DNA of 34,949 nucleotides from Mesorhizobium sp. LSHC420B00. GTDB lineage: Bacteria > Pseudomonadota > Alphaproteobacteria > Rhizobiales > Rhizobiaceae. The stretch is from positions 9,583 to 44,531 of the forward strand of contig NZ_AYVY01000043.1 in assembly GCF_000503055.1 (NCBI RefSeq), in the 5' to 3' direction. The notes under the pieces are model-generated. The model did no database searches. It worked only from the letters and a program-made list of their open reading frames with translations, and was not told the DNA's origin. This document shows positions 8,675-16,544 of this stretch, in pieces. Numbering within the stretch: the stretch's first letter is position 1; each line of letters starts with the position of its first letter. The translations under genes were made by a program, and so were the position numbers.

Positions 8675-9154
8675 ATGTCTGATGCCACGGTTACTTCCGC
8701 AGTCAGCGAGAACGAGGCGGCCTTTGCAACCCCCTTTGTCAAATGCCTCCTGCGGCTCATCCGCGCGCAGGATTCCTATGGGTTATGGGAAGGCAAAACA
8801 GACGCCGAACTGCTGGCTGACTTCATCGTCACCAGGGAACAGCGCCGTGCGATCCCGATCATCGGCGATCCCGATCCCGACGTGCTGTGGAGGCTTGATA
8901 TGTTTTACACCGCCGTTGGGCTTGCGATCGAGGAGCGCTGCGGCCTCATGGCATCGCCGATGATGGAGCTGAGCCATGAAGGCTTCGGGCGCGTGCTTTT
9001 CACGGCGGGGCGGTTAGTCGCTCTATCGAAGACGCTGCGCGACGTCCACAGGTTCGGCTTCGAGACGTTCCGGAAGCTCGCTCAGGCCGGCACGAAACTG
9101 GTCGGCGACGCAATCGCTACCATCGAGACCTATCCCGAGGTGGCGCGTGCGTGA
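8675..9154 (+). CDS. NifX-associated nitrogen fixation protein (DUF269), intact copy
   Basis: A 159-residue member of the NifX-associated DUF269 family, almost always found directly after nifX in diazotrophs. Its biochemical role is not established. Recognisable parts are PFVKCLLRLIRAQD, the KTDAELLADFIVTREQRR segment and GDPDPDVLWRLDMFYTAVG. A strong GAGGAG ribosome site precedes ATG 8675. The gene is 17 bases after nifX, so it is in the nif operon. A second, damaged copy is at 13828-14299. In other rhizobia a DUF683 gene and fdxB usually follow; here they lie about 5 kb away after that second copy. Confidence 0.93.
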   Translation: MSDATVTSAVSENEAAFATPFVKCLLRLIRAQDSYGLWEGKTDAELLADFIVTREQRRAIPIIGDPDPDVLWRLDMFYTAVGLAIEERCGLMASPMMELSHEGFGRVLFTAGRLVALSKTLRDVHRFGFETFRKLAQAGTKLVGDAIATIETYPEVARA

Positions 9155-9181
9155 TGAAGCGGATCTTCGAGCAAGGGGGCC

Positions 9182-9970
9182 ATGACAATCTTGAGCGAGC
9201 GCGATAGCCAGCCCACGGAAGCCGAGCCGGGCCAGGTCGATGAGTGGGCTCTTGGGGTAGCGCCGATGAAGCCACTCGTCCTGATCTGTTCGCAAGATGC
9301 GGAGTTCTATCTGAATTATAGCCACATTCTGGAGGCGGACCGCTTCGCGAGTGAGCAGGCAGGCTGCGCGAAGGAAGCATTTGTATTGGCCGAACAACGG
9401 GAGTTCCACGCCGTCGTGCTGGACTGCGTGCCAGCAAGCGCGACGGGAGCCACAATCTGCGCCCGCCTCAAGGAGGAGCCGCGGACGGCCGACCTGCCCG
9501 TTATTGCCCTGATCGCGCGCGGCGCCGAGGACCAGCACCTCGATCTCCTGAAAGCTGGCATTGACGAGATCTTTGTGCGGCCGATCGACCCGGCCAAGCT
9601 GCTCGACTGTCTACGGGCGAGGCTGGCGCTGCCGAAGCGGGGTTCAAACGGGATCGAAAACGGCAGCTGGCTCTGCTGCGGCAGCCTTGAAATGAAGCGC
9701 GATGCCCGCCGGATTCGCGGCAATGGCCACAACATTCACCTCGGACTCATCGAGTTCAACGTGCTGCGGGTTATGATTGAAGCTCCCGGCACGGTCTTCA
9801 GCCGGGAGGAGCTTATCGGCAGGGCCTGGGGGGACAACATCCATGTCGAACCACGCACCGTGGACGTCCATATCAGCCGGATTAGAAAGGCGCTGAAGGC
9901 GGCCTCGCCAGGTAGCGTCATTCGCACCGTCAGGTCGGCCGGCTACTTGCTCGAGGAGCCGGACGACTGA
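9182..9970 (+). CDS. Atypical OmpR/PhoB-type response regulator
   Basis: A 262-residue regulator with an N-terminal receiver-like domain (about 30-150) and a C-terminal winged-helix DNA-binding domain (about 165-258). The latter shows FSREELIGRAWGDN and VDVHISRIRKALK, the usual OmpR signature, and ends in IRTVRSAGYLLEE. The putative phosphoacceptor Asp81 (VVLDCVPAS) is present, but the acidic pocket is reduced to SQD and the conserved Lys is Arg133 (FVRPIDP). Phosphorylation-dependent switching is therefore doubtful. ATG 9182 follows AGGGGG; an inner ATG at 9266 would remove a 28-residue unconserved leader but has no clear ribosome site. No histidine kinase gene is nearby. It starts 27 bases after the DUF269 gene, so it may be transcribed from the nif promoter. 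Confidence 0.88.
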   Translation: MTILSERDSQPTEAEPGQVDEWALGVAPMKPLVLICSQDAEFYLNYSHILEADRFASEQAGCAKEAFVLAEQREFHAVVLDCVPASATGATICARLKEEPRTADLPVIALIARGAEDQHLDLLKAGIDEIFVRPIDPAKLLDCLRARLALPKRGSNGIENGSWLCCGSLEMKRDARRIRGNGHNIHLGLIEFNVLRVMIEAPGTVFSREELIGRAWGDNIHVEPRTVDVHISRIRKALKAASPGSVIRTVRSAGYLLEEPDD

Positions 9971-10076
9971 AAGCGAACGGATGGAGTGCCACTCCCCATT
10001 TCCGTCGGGCTGAGGGCAAGTCTTGCGGCTTCGAAACGCGCCGGCAGGTACGACATATTCAGAAAGAAGCAGTCAA

Positions 10077-10973
10077 ATGGCTTTCAGAAGCGTACTCAGT
10101 GTGACGGGAGCTGACCACTCCGATCAGGATGTCAGAACAGCTGCCAGCTTGTGTGCCGAAGTCGGCGCATATCTTTCCGTACTGGTGATGTCGCCTCCGC
10201 CGCTCATTATGCCGTCTCCGCTTCTTACGCCGCTGGGCGCTGGCATCCCCGAGTGGTCTAAACATCGCGCACACGACAGTGCCGCAATGGAACAACGGTC
10301 TAAGCAAATCGAGAGATTTTCACGGGACATGGCCAGACTGGAAACAGCATCCAGGGAAATTCAGAAACAGCTGAGGGCCATGCGGCTTTGCTATGACGTC
10401 GATACGGACTACTGCGATCAGGCCAGCGTCGGTGACGCGGTGCGACAGCGGGCGCTCTGCAACGACCTGACAATCGTCGGCCCCGCACTTCTCAACGACA
10501 TTAATCTCGGACCCCTTGTTATCAACGGCAGCCTGTTCGATACGGGAAGGCCGGTGCTTGTCGTGCCGGAGGGCGCTGAGGCGACTCTGTCGCCACGGCG
10601 CGTGCTGGTCGGATGGGATTCGCGAGCCGAGGCGTCCCGTGCGGTTCGGGAAGCGCTGGATCTGCTAGCCGGTGCTGAGGAAGTTCGCGTCGCATTAGTC
10701 GATCCGGAGGCGACCTGCACCGGAAACGGTACCGAGCCGGGAGCCGACATCGCTGCCTATCTCACTCGGCACGGTGCTTGGGTGTCGGTTGACCCGCTGG
10801 CGAGCGCCGGCAAACCGGTGGCTATGGTGCTCGCGCAGCACGCAATCGACACGTCTGCCGATATGATAGTCATGGGAGCTTATGGCAGCCGCCGGCTCCG
10901 CGAGCGGCTCTTCGGTGGCGTGACGAGATGGATAGTTAGGAAGCCGCCATTGCCGCTGTTTTTGGCTCGCTGA
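10077..10973 (+). CDS. Universal stress protein, tandem UspA domains
   Basis: A 298-residue cytoplasmic protein made of two Usp-type domains (about 1-165 and 175-298). The second carries GAYGSRRLRERLFGGVTRWIV, matching the ATP-binding Usp pattern G-x2-G-x9-G; the first ends with RPVLVVPEGAE. Such proteins respond to nutrient or oxygen stress; the precise role here is unknown. I choose ATG 10077 (MAFRSVLSVTG) because it begins the Usp fold directly. The gene is 106 bases after the regulator and the two may be co-transcribed. Confidence 0.85.
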   Translation: MAFRSVLSVTGADHSDQDVRTAASLCAEVGAYLSVLVMSPPPLIMPSPLLTPLGAGIPEWSKHRAHDSAAMEQRSKQIERFSRDMARLETASREIQKQLRAMRLCYDVDTDYCDQASVGDAVRQRALCNDLTIVGPALLNDINLGPLVINGSLFDTGRPVLVVPEGAEATLSPRRVLVGWDSRAEASRAVREALDLLAGAEEVRVALVDPEATCTGNGTEPGADIAAYLTRHGAWVSVDPLASAGKPVAMVLAQHAIDTSADMIVMGAYGSRRLRERLFGGVTRWIVRKPPLPLFLAR

Positions 10974-12042
10974 CAGGTTCCGAAGCAGCACCGACGCTGT
11001 TCGAAACTCTACTCACTGGGTCACTATCCTGATGCCAAGTTGGAGAAAGATCGCGGCAAACGTGCAAGCTTCGCGAAGCTTCTCGGAGCCAATCTGCACG
11101 CGCCGCCCGAGAACATCCGCGCACGCCTCTAACGCGCGCGCGGGGGGTGGTTCTGCTCGCCCGAGTTGGTCGTGATGCTGAGACCAACGGCCGGGCAAAG
11201 GTATGGGCAGTCCTCACTGCAGCCACGATCACGGCGCAGGTCGGCGTCAGGTCAAAGAGAGTCGTTCAGCGCGGCAGGCCCAGTTCGGACCCGTAGCGGC
11301 ATCGTATGCGCGCTATCACGATCTCCTCATTACTGGCCGGGAGCTTAACAACGCAACGACCGTGCCGTGGCCGACGCGATCAACTTCGAGTCGGAACGGT
11401 CGGGCTCCTGCCGCAGTCGGCGGGAATCGATCGCATGAATCACGTTGCCATGCTCTGGAATGGCAGGCGGGTCAGCGGCGAGGGCGGCCGCATCTTCAGC
11501 GTTTTCAGTTTGCCCGGCCCACCGCGTGGCGACCGAGCGGCCTTGAGGCTGGTCAAATTCCGACAACGCTCACATTCGCACCAGGCGGTCCCTGTAGCGC
11601 CTGAGCACAGGGAACACAGAAAATATCGGCACAAATCAGGAACCCCGGAGAGCTCACCGGCCGCACATGCCGGCACTCATCCTGGCCTTTTTCGCCCACG
11701 ATCATAATCGTCGAGCTGACGATGGCGGTATTGGCGAGCCGAAGCTGGACCGGCTTCGTCGTGAAAAATTTCCCAGCCAGCCAGGAATTCAATCGCAAGG
11801 CGGGCGAGGGGGCACAGGCCGCGCTCGGATGGAGCAGCCCTTTGCAATCGCAAATGGCGGGATCCGCTACCGCCTGAGGGACCGAAACGGCAAGACGCTC
11901 AAGCCAGTGGCGTGAAGCGGACGATGATGACGGGCCTGCGGCAGCCAACGCAGTCATGATGTCCACGGCCTCGTCCCTCGGCCCGAATGCATATTGAGTC
12001 GTCCGGGCCACGCTTTTCTGCCGACGCGAAGCGCGTGATGCT
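10974..12042. other. About 1.1 kb without recognisable genes
   Basis: No open frame here resembles a known family on either strand, although several random-looking frames of 60-170 codons exist in this GC-rich DNA. A short plus-strand stretch near 11030-11135 (GHYPDAKLEKDRGKRASF, then a stop) has a protein-like composition and could be the end of a decayed gene. I cannot name it. I see no tRNA-like or insertion-sequence signature. Confidence 0.5.
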
Positions 12043-12058
12043 TGTCCAAAACCTGACA
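12043..12058 (+). promoter_or_regulatory. NifA upstream activator sequence, distal
   Basis: TGT, ten bases, ACA: a NifA enhancer match, though without the central T of the extended consensus. It lies 13 bases before a second and better site, and about 97 bases upstream of the sigma-54 promoter at 12155-12169. Confidence 0.65.
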
Positions 12059-12071
12059 GCGGCAGAAAACA

Positions 12072-12087
12072 TGTCGGGTTCAATACA
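12072..12087 (+). promoter_or_regulatory. NifA upstream activator sequence, proximal
   Basis: A perfect TGT-N4-T-N5-ACA match. It is 67 bases upstream of the -24 element at 12155, within the usual range for NifA enhancers. With the distal site it forms a tandem pair. Confidence 0.8.
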
Positions 12088-12154
12088 ACCGGCCATCTTG
12101 CCAGATCGAGGTTTTTGAACGCGAAATCATAGGGTTACTGCGCGCTGAGCGCGC

Positions 12155-12169
12155 TGGCACGGCCTTTGC
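12155..12169 (+). promoter_or_regulatory. Sigma-54 (-24/-12) promoter of the redoxin gene
   Basis: TGGCAC, five bases, TTGC: a full consensus match, better than that of nifH. Transcription would start near 12180, about 150 bases before the redoxin ATG. With two NifA sites upstream, it places the redoxin gene and probably the genes through fdxB and exoX in the NifA regulon. Confidence 0.85.
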
Positions 12170-12328
12170 GAATTGAGATGCGGCAACACTGAGGGAAGGC
12201 CGGCTGCACGCAAACGCGCGAGACGAGCGATGCTCTCCTCTCCTTGAACCCATGTGCCCCTCTCTAAGAGGGAAAACAAGCTCGCGCCTAAAGTCGCGCA
12301 ACCTTTGGCCATAGCTTTGGAGAACAAC

Positions 12329-13477
12329 ATGGTATTGCAAATGGAGTCACCGGCTCCTTCGATCAAAGTGGAGAACTGGCTGCGTGGCGAGCCCCTCACG
12401 AACTTCCAGCCCGGCAAAGTGTATATCGTCGAATTTTGGGCAACTTGGTGCGGACCATGTGTGTCGGCGATGCCCCATCTGATGCAGCTGCAGGAGAAAT
12501 ACAAGGACAGCGGACTTGAGGTCGTCGGGATCGCGGCTGATGAAAACGCTCCAACGGCCGTCGAGGCCCGAACCAAGTTGGACGCGTGGCTGACCGAAAA
12601 GTGCTCGAATCTGAACTATCGGATAGCGTTCGACTACACAGGCGAAATGAACAAGCTTTGGATGGAACCCAGCTTTTCTGTCGGGATTCCGACCTCGTTC
12701 GTGGTCGACCGAGACGGCCACATCGCCTTTATCGGTCATCCATGGCAACTCGATGAGGTCTTGCCGAAAGTGCTTAACGGCAGCTGGCGCACCAGCGATC
12801 AAGCGAAATCCGCCGATACGGAGCGGATCGCCAAAAACGAACCCATGGCGCGCGAACAAGCGTTGAAGAAGCCGACCAATGACAGATTTTGGGCGGCGGT
12901 GAAGACAGAGGATTGGAAGACGGCGCTCTCAGCGATCGAAGAGGGCATTGCCTTGTTGCCGGACAACCTCAATTTCCGCCTGGCTCATGCGAATCTGGTG
13001 CTTCACAAAATGCACGACATGTGGACCGGCTTGCCCCTCATGCACCAATTGGTTCGCGACGCGATCGACAGAAACTCCGAGGACTGGATGATCGCGGCGC
13101 TAAACCAACTCTTCCATCCGAACCTTGACCATTCGCGCTTTCCGTCTCCTGAGCGCTTCGCGATAGGCAAAGAGCTGTCCGAACACGTGCTGGCACTGAA
13201 TCCCCCGCAAGGAGACAGCCCAAAGTTCTGGTCTTATCCGGCGGTCGCTCGGTATTATCAGGAGAGCGGCAACAAAAATCGCGCGATCGAGTTGGTCGAG
13301 TTGGCACTGAAGTCGCTGGACGGTCCGGAGCCTATCCCTGACGAACTGAAAGAGCACCTTCTACCGGAGTTGCTACAGGCCTTGGCCAACTACAAGGATG
13401 AGAAGGTTTGTCACGGCGCTCTCTGCGCGGCACCGCAAAAGAATTTTTTGCCGAAGGTGTCAAAGCGCCGCCCGTAA
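12329..13477 (+). CDS. Thioredoxin-like (TlpA-type redoxin) protein with helical C-terminal domain
   Basis: The N-terminal ~150 residues form a thioredoxin fold with the active site WCGPC (Cys41 and Cys44). They also show a VGIPTSFVVDRDG segment holding the cis-proline. No signal peptide is seen, so the protein is probably cytoplasmic, unlike exported TlpA. Residues ~190-350 look like helical TPR-type repeats (WKTALSAIEEGIALLPDNLNFRLAHANL). ATG 12329 is preceded by GGAG at 12319-12322; the frame opens at 12254 but without such a site. The last ~20 residues (CAAPQKNFLPKVSKRRP) do not look like the rest and may come from a foreign junction. It is driven by a NifA/sigma-54 promoter, so a redox or chaperone-like role in nitrogen-fixing cells is likely; the substrate is unknown. 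Confidence 0.85.
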   Translation: MVLQMESPAPSIKVENWLRGEPLTNFQPGKVYIVEFWATWCGPCVSAMPHLMQLQEKYKDSGLEVVGIAADENAPTAVEARTKLDAWLTEKCSNLNYRIAFDYTGEMNKLWMEPSFSVGIPTSFVVDRDGHIAFIGHPWQLDEVLPKVLNGSWRTSDQAKSADTERIAKNEPMAREQALKKPTNDRFWAAVKTEDWKTALSAIEEGIALLPDNLNFRLAHANLVLHKMHDMWTGLPLMHQLVRDAIDRNSEDWMIAALNQLFHPNLDHSRFPSPERFAIGKELSEHVLALNPPQGDSPKFWSYPAVARYYQESGNKNRAIELVELALKSLDGPEPIPDELKEHLLPELLQALANYKDEKVCHGALCAAPQKNFLPKVSKRRP

Positions 13478-13656
13478 AAGGGGGTGACGGTTGGAATGTG
13501 TACTGGCCAATTCGTCCATTTCCCTGGCGCGGCCGCAGCAAGTCGGTTCCATGCAGCACAGTGTGGATCGCTTGCAGCGGGTTCGAGGCTCCAATCTTGC
13601 GATAACCTCCGGCCGCATCACGGCGGAAGCGATGCTCGACGCGAATTCCGGCCGGG

Positions 13657-13752
13657 GTGGAAGACCTCGCAGTCGAGGACGCGTTCAAGGTCGGCCACTG
13701 GGACATCCATTGCGTGGAATCGGCCGCCCCGAGCCGGGCGCCGGCTGCGCAA
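13657..13752 (+). pseudogene. nifH fragment (codons about 69-100)
   Basis: Translation gives VEDLAVEDAFKVGHWDIHCVES, aligning with NifH residues 69-90 (VEDLELQDVLKVGYKGIKCVES). The DNA then continues to match nifH through the GPEPGxGCA coding region, after one base is lost in the GGC/CCC run. It is about 32 codons long, has no start, and is embedded in unrelated sequence. It is a decayed partial duplicate of the nifH gene at 1084-1977. Confidence 0.75.
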
Positions 13753-13773
13753 GTGTGGCCGAAGTAGGCGTCC

Positions 13774-13809
13774 CCGAAAACAGACATCGTGCTTCGAGGA
13801 AGAGGACTG
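13774..13809 (+). pseudogene. nifX 3'-end remnant
   Basis: The bases leading to TGA at 13807-13809, and the following AATGAGGAGAAG spacer, closely match the nifX end and nifX-DUF269 spacer at 8622-8674. This shows that the downstream DUF269 copy arose by duplication of the nifX-DUF269 region. Only the last dozen codons of nifX remain, joined to nifH-like sequence. Confidence 0.65.
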
Positions 13810-13827
13810 AAATGAGGAGAAGGCGAA

Positions 13828-14299
13828 ATGTCTGAATGCCGCGGTCAGCCCGGCTGTCAACGAGGACGAGGCGGCCCTTGCCATGCCTTTTGTCAGATGC
13901 CTCGTGCGGCTGATCCGTGCTCAGGATGCCTCCGGGTCACGGGAAGGCAAATCGGACGCCGAACTGCTGGGCGACTTCATCATCAGCAGAAAACAGCGCC
14001 GTGCGATCCCCATCATCGGCGATCCCGGTCCGGACGTGCTGTGGAGGCTCGATATGTTCTACACGGCCGTCGGGCTTAGGATCGAGGAGCGCTCCGGCCT
14101 CATGACATCGCCAACGATGGAGATGAAACCCATGGGGGCTTCGGACGATTGCTTTTCACGGCCGGGCGGTTGGTCGTTCTGTCCAGACGTCCACCCGTTT
14201 GGCTTCGAGACGTTCTGGAAACTCGCGGAGGCCGGTACAAAACTGGTGGTCGATGCGACCGCAGCCATTGAAGCCTATCCCGACGTGGCCCGGGCGTGA
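13828..14299 (+). pseudogene. Second DUF269 copy, degenerate
   Basis: Diverged duplicate of the gene at 8675-9154. The original start (ATG 13828, after GAGGAG) is followed by an extra A in the third codon, so its reading frame is lost. The family frame resumes at the internal ATG 13883 (MPFVRCLVRLIRAQD) with no ribosome site. A second disruption at about 14125-14195 scrambles the segment equivalent to SHEGFGRVLFTAGRLVALSK before the frame recovers at DVHPFGFETFWKLAEAGTK. A 138-residue product could be made from 13883 but lacks the N-terminus and a central block, so I call it non-functional. It stands where the usual DUF269-DUF683-fdxB order expects an intact copy. Confidence 0.85.
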
Positions 14300-14324
14300 T
14301 GAAACCGATTTCGAGGAAGGATTT

Positions 14325-14528
14325 ATGTCAAAGCTAGATGAGATGGGGAAGAAAGTCCGAAAGCTTCAGCTGCGCGCGGCAGTTGCCAAGATGAAATTGC
14401 GCGACCTTGCAGAGAATCTCCCGGGAAAATGGACGGAGATAGAGGAAGTTGCCGAGGAAACGTCGGCCGTTTTTGCCGAGTTGGATGGTGCCAAGAGAGA
14501 GTTCGCTGCAATGAAGAAGTTACGATGA
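14325..14528 (+). CDS. CCE_0567-type (DUF683) nif-associated protein
   Basis: A 67-residue, highly charged helical protein: MSKLDEMGKKVRKLQLRAAV, then a KMKLRDLAENLP segment typical of the CCE_0567/DUF683 family. This family is found with nifX and fdxB in many diazotrophs and its members can bind metal; the function is not firmly known. A GAGGAAGG ribosome site precedes ATG 14325. Its stop overlaps the fdxB start (ATGA at 14525-14528), so the two are translationally coupled. Confidence 0.88.
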   Translation: MSKLDEMGKKVRKLQLRAAVAKMKLRDLAENLPGKWTEIEEVAEETSAVFAELDGAKREFAAMKKLR

Positions 14529-14842
14529 CGAGCACATTCACCACCCGCGACGGCTCCGGATGGGTGCCGGAATATCTCACCGCTATAGACGGCACGACCT
14601 GCATCGGCTGCGGCCGCTGTTTCAAAGTCTGCTCGCGCGAGGTCATGCATCTTTACGGCGTCGATGATGCGGGTGAAATCCTCGGCGCCTGCGACGGCGA
14701 AGACGACGATTTCGACGGCGAGCTCAATCGCATGATCATGGTCGTCGACCATGCCGGCCGCTGCATTGGCTGCGGAGCCTGCGGCCGCGTCTGCCCGAAG
14801 AACTGCCAGACCCATGTTGCGGCCGACCAGGTCGCAGCATGA
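14525..14842 (+). CDS. fdxB: Nif-specific ferredoxin III (2[4Fe-4S]) FdxB
   Basis: A 105-residue ferredoxin with two cysteine clusters: CIGCGRCFKVC (about 24-34) and CIGCGACGRVC (about 81-91), followed by PKNC. The clusters are separated by an acidic insert (GACDGEDDDFDGE), the pattern of nif-specific ferredoxin III. It is probably an electron carrier for nitrogenase or for FeMo-co assembly. The start overlaps the DUF683 stop by four bases. No promoter is seen directly upstream; expression probably comes from the sigma-54 promoter at 12155. Confidence 0.93.
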   Translation: MTSTFTTRDGSGWVPEYLTAIDGTTCIGCGRCFKVCSREVMHLYGVDDAGEILGACDGEDDDFDGELNRMIMVVDHAGRCIGCGACGRVCPKNCQTHVAADQVAA

Positions 14843-14871
14843 TCTGAGGAGACAAAACCAGGAGAACGGCG

Positions 14872-15192
14872 TTGCCCTTAAAAATCTTTTGTCGCGTCCT
14901 GGGGCTGGTCCTCTGCAGTAACGCTCTGATTGTCTACTTCGCTTCTCATTCCATCCGCACAGTAGCCGTCACGACGCTGGCTTGTTCGTTGCTCCTTCAG
15001 TTGGCCTATTTCGCAAGCGTGCTCTTTCTGATCTGGCGGTCTGGCTGCGCTTGCAGAGCTGGCCAAAGGGCTGAGCATTTCGGTAGTTGCAAGGAAGTTG
15101 TATCCGAGCCAGACCTTGATGAGGTGACGAATGAATCCGCAGATTTGCTCCAGCGCGATCGAATGCTGGCCATATCGCTGCTGCTGCCTTGA
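14872..15192 (+). CDS. exoX: ExoX-like exopolysaccharide production repressor
   Basis: A 106-residue membrane protein with two predicted transmembrane segments (about 6-26 and 31-54), ending in a polar tail. The arrangement FxSxxIRTVxVTTLACSLLLQLAYFASVLFLIWR matches rhizobial ExoX, a small inner-membrane protein that lowers exopolysaccharide synthesis post-translationally, probably through ExoY. No ATG fits; a TTG at 14872 follows AGGAG (14860-14864) with seven bases between and gives the normal family N-terminus. It begins 29 bases after fdxB, so it is probably in the same NifA-dependent message. The tail after residue 60 is less conserved. Confidence 0.75.
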   Translation: MPLKIFCRVLGLVLCSNALIVYFASHSIRTVAVTTLACSLLLQLAYFASVLFLIWRSGCACRAGQRAEHFGSCKEVVSEPDLDEVTNESADLLQRDRMLAISLLLP

Positions 15193-15530
15193 GGCGCCGT
15201 GACAAGGTCAGTGGTCAACCTGACGCCACTTTAGACCACTATAAACATTGAGCAGATATTAGAACGAATACTGTGCATCAGAAGTAAATGGTGCCCTCAA
15301 TCCGGTCATTGTAGTTAATCCAGGAGATATAGTTCTTGAATGCCATGCGCATTGGGGTGGTCTCTCGCATGCCGCGTGCGGTTGCAACTCTCAAATGACG
15401 AGCGAGGCGCTGGAAATAGGTAATGGGGCTCTTCTCGCGCCGAAAAATGCAGATGACGTGAAATAAAAGACGCCTCTAGTACGAATCGTGAATGGCTCAT
15501 TCAGCTCCATCGCATGTTGCCGGAGAGAAA
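15193..15530. other. exoX-acdS intergenic region
   Basis: No gene is seen in these 338 bases. The only regulatory candidate is a weak sigma-54-like element at 15358-15372. I found no TGT-N10-ACA site in this stretch. Confidence 0.5.
15358..15372 (+). promoter_or_regulatory. Weak sigma-54-like promoter upstream of acdS
   Basis: TGG at 15358-15360 and GC at 15371-15372 keep the essential GG-N10-GC spacing, but TGGTCT and ATGC match the consensus TGGCAC/TTGC poorly. It lies about 160 bases upstream of acdS. In Mesorhizobium loti acdS is known to depend on NifA2, which makes a sigma-54 promoter likely here. This particular site is a guess. Confidence 0.3.
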
Positions 15531-16544
15531 ATGCTGGAAAAGTTCGAACGCTATCCGCTCACATTTGGACCCACGCCCATCGAGAAGCTCGACCGCCTCT
15601 CCAAGCATCTGGGGGGCAAGGTGGAAATCTACGCCAAACGCGAGGACTGCAACTCCGGTCTGGCGTTCGGCGGAAACAAGCTCCGCAAGCTCGAATACAT
15701 CATTCCCGACGCGATCGCGTCAAATGCAGATACGCTTGTGTCAATTGGCGGCGTGCAGTCCAACCACACGCGGATGGTCGCCGCGGTCGCCGCCAAGATC
15801 GGCATGAAATGCGTCCTGGTGCAGGAGAGCTGGGTACCACATGAGGATGCCGTCTACGACCGGGTCGGCAACATTCTCTTGAGCCGCGTCATGGGAGCGG
15901 AGGTGCGTCTCGTCGACGAAGGCTTCGATATCAGCATCCGCCCCAGTTGGGAGCAGGCGCTCGTTGAGGTCAGGTCAAGGGGCGGCAGACCCTATGCGAT
16001 ACCAGCCGGAGCTTCCGTTCACAAATATGGCGGTCTCGGCTATGTGGGCTTCGCGGAGGAGGTGCGCGCCCAGGAGAAGCAGCTTGGGTTTGCCTTCGAC
16101 TACATCGTGGTCTGCACGGTCACGGGTTCAACGCATGCCGGCATGCTCGTCGGGTTCGCCAAGGACGATCGACAACGCAACGTGATCGGTATCGATGCCT
16201 CCGCCACCCCCGCCCAAACCAAGGCGCAGGTGCTAAGCATTGCCCAACGTACTGCGAAGCTCGTCGATCTTGGCACGGAAATCGTCGAGGATGACGTGGT
16301 GCTGCTCGAGGGGTACGCGTCGCCCGGTTACGGCCTTCCGTCCGAGGCAACGAAGCAGGCCATCCGCCTGTGTGCGCGGCTCGAGGGTATAATTACCGAT
16401 CCCGTCTACGAGGGCAAATCAATGCAAGCGATGATCGACCTCGTCCAGAAAGGCTTCTTTCCAGAGGGATCGAGGGTGCTCTACGCGCATCTCGGCGGCG
16501 GGCCGGCCATCAACGGGTACGGCTACACCTTCCGCAACGGCTGA
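15531..16544 (+). CDS. acdS: 1-aminocyclopropane-1-carboxylate (ACC) deaminase
   Basis: AcdS is a PLP enzyme that cleaves ACC, the plant ethylene precursor, to 2-oxobutyrate and ammonia, lowering ethylene at the infection site or in the nodule. The 337-residue product starts MLEKFERYPLTFGPTPIEKL and has the PLP lysine Lys50 in GGNKLRKLEY. It also has the two residues that separate true ACC deaminase from D-cysteine desulfhydrase: Glu in DPVYEGKS and Leu in AHLGGGPAINGY. ATG 15531 follows CGGAG; a start at 15492 would add 13 unconserved residues. Its place beside nif genes is typical of Mesorhizobium symbiosis islands. Confidence 0.96.
   Translation: MLEKFERYPLTFGPTPIEKLDRLSKHLGGKVEIYAKREDCNSGLAFGGNKLRKLEYIIPDAIASNADTLVSIGGVQSNHTRMVAAVAAKIGMKCVLVQESWVPHEDAVYDRVGNILLSRVMGAEVRLVDEGFDISIRPSWEQALVEVRSRGGRPYAIPAGASVHKYGGLGYVGFAEEVRAQEKQLGFAFDYIVVCTVTGSTHAGMLVGFAKDDRQRNVIGIDASATPAQTKAQVLSIAQRTAKLVDLGTEIVEDDVVLLEGYASPGYGLPSEATKQAIRLCARLEGIITDPVYEGKSMQAMIDLVQKGFFPEGSRVLYAHLGGGPAINGYGYTFRNG

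Noticed and set aside
14976..14993. Sigma-54-like TGGCTT-N5-TTGC
   Set aside because: It lies within the exoX coding region, has no NifA site nearby and its -24 half is poor.
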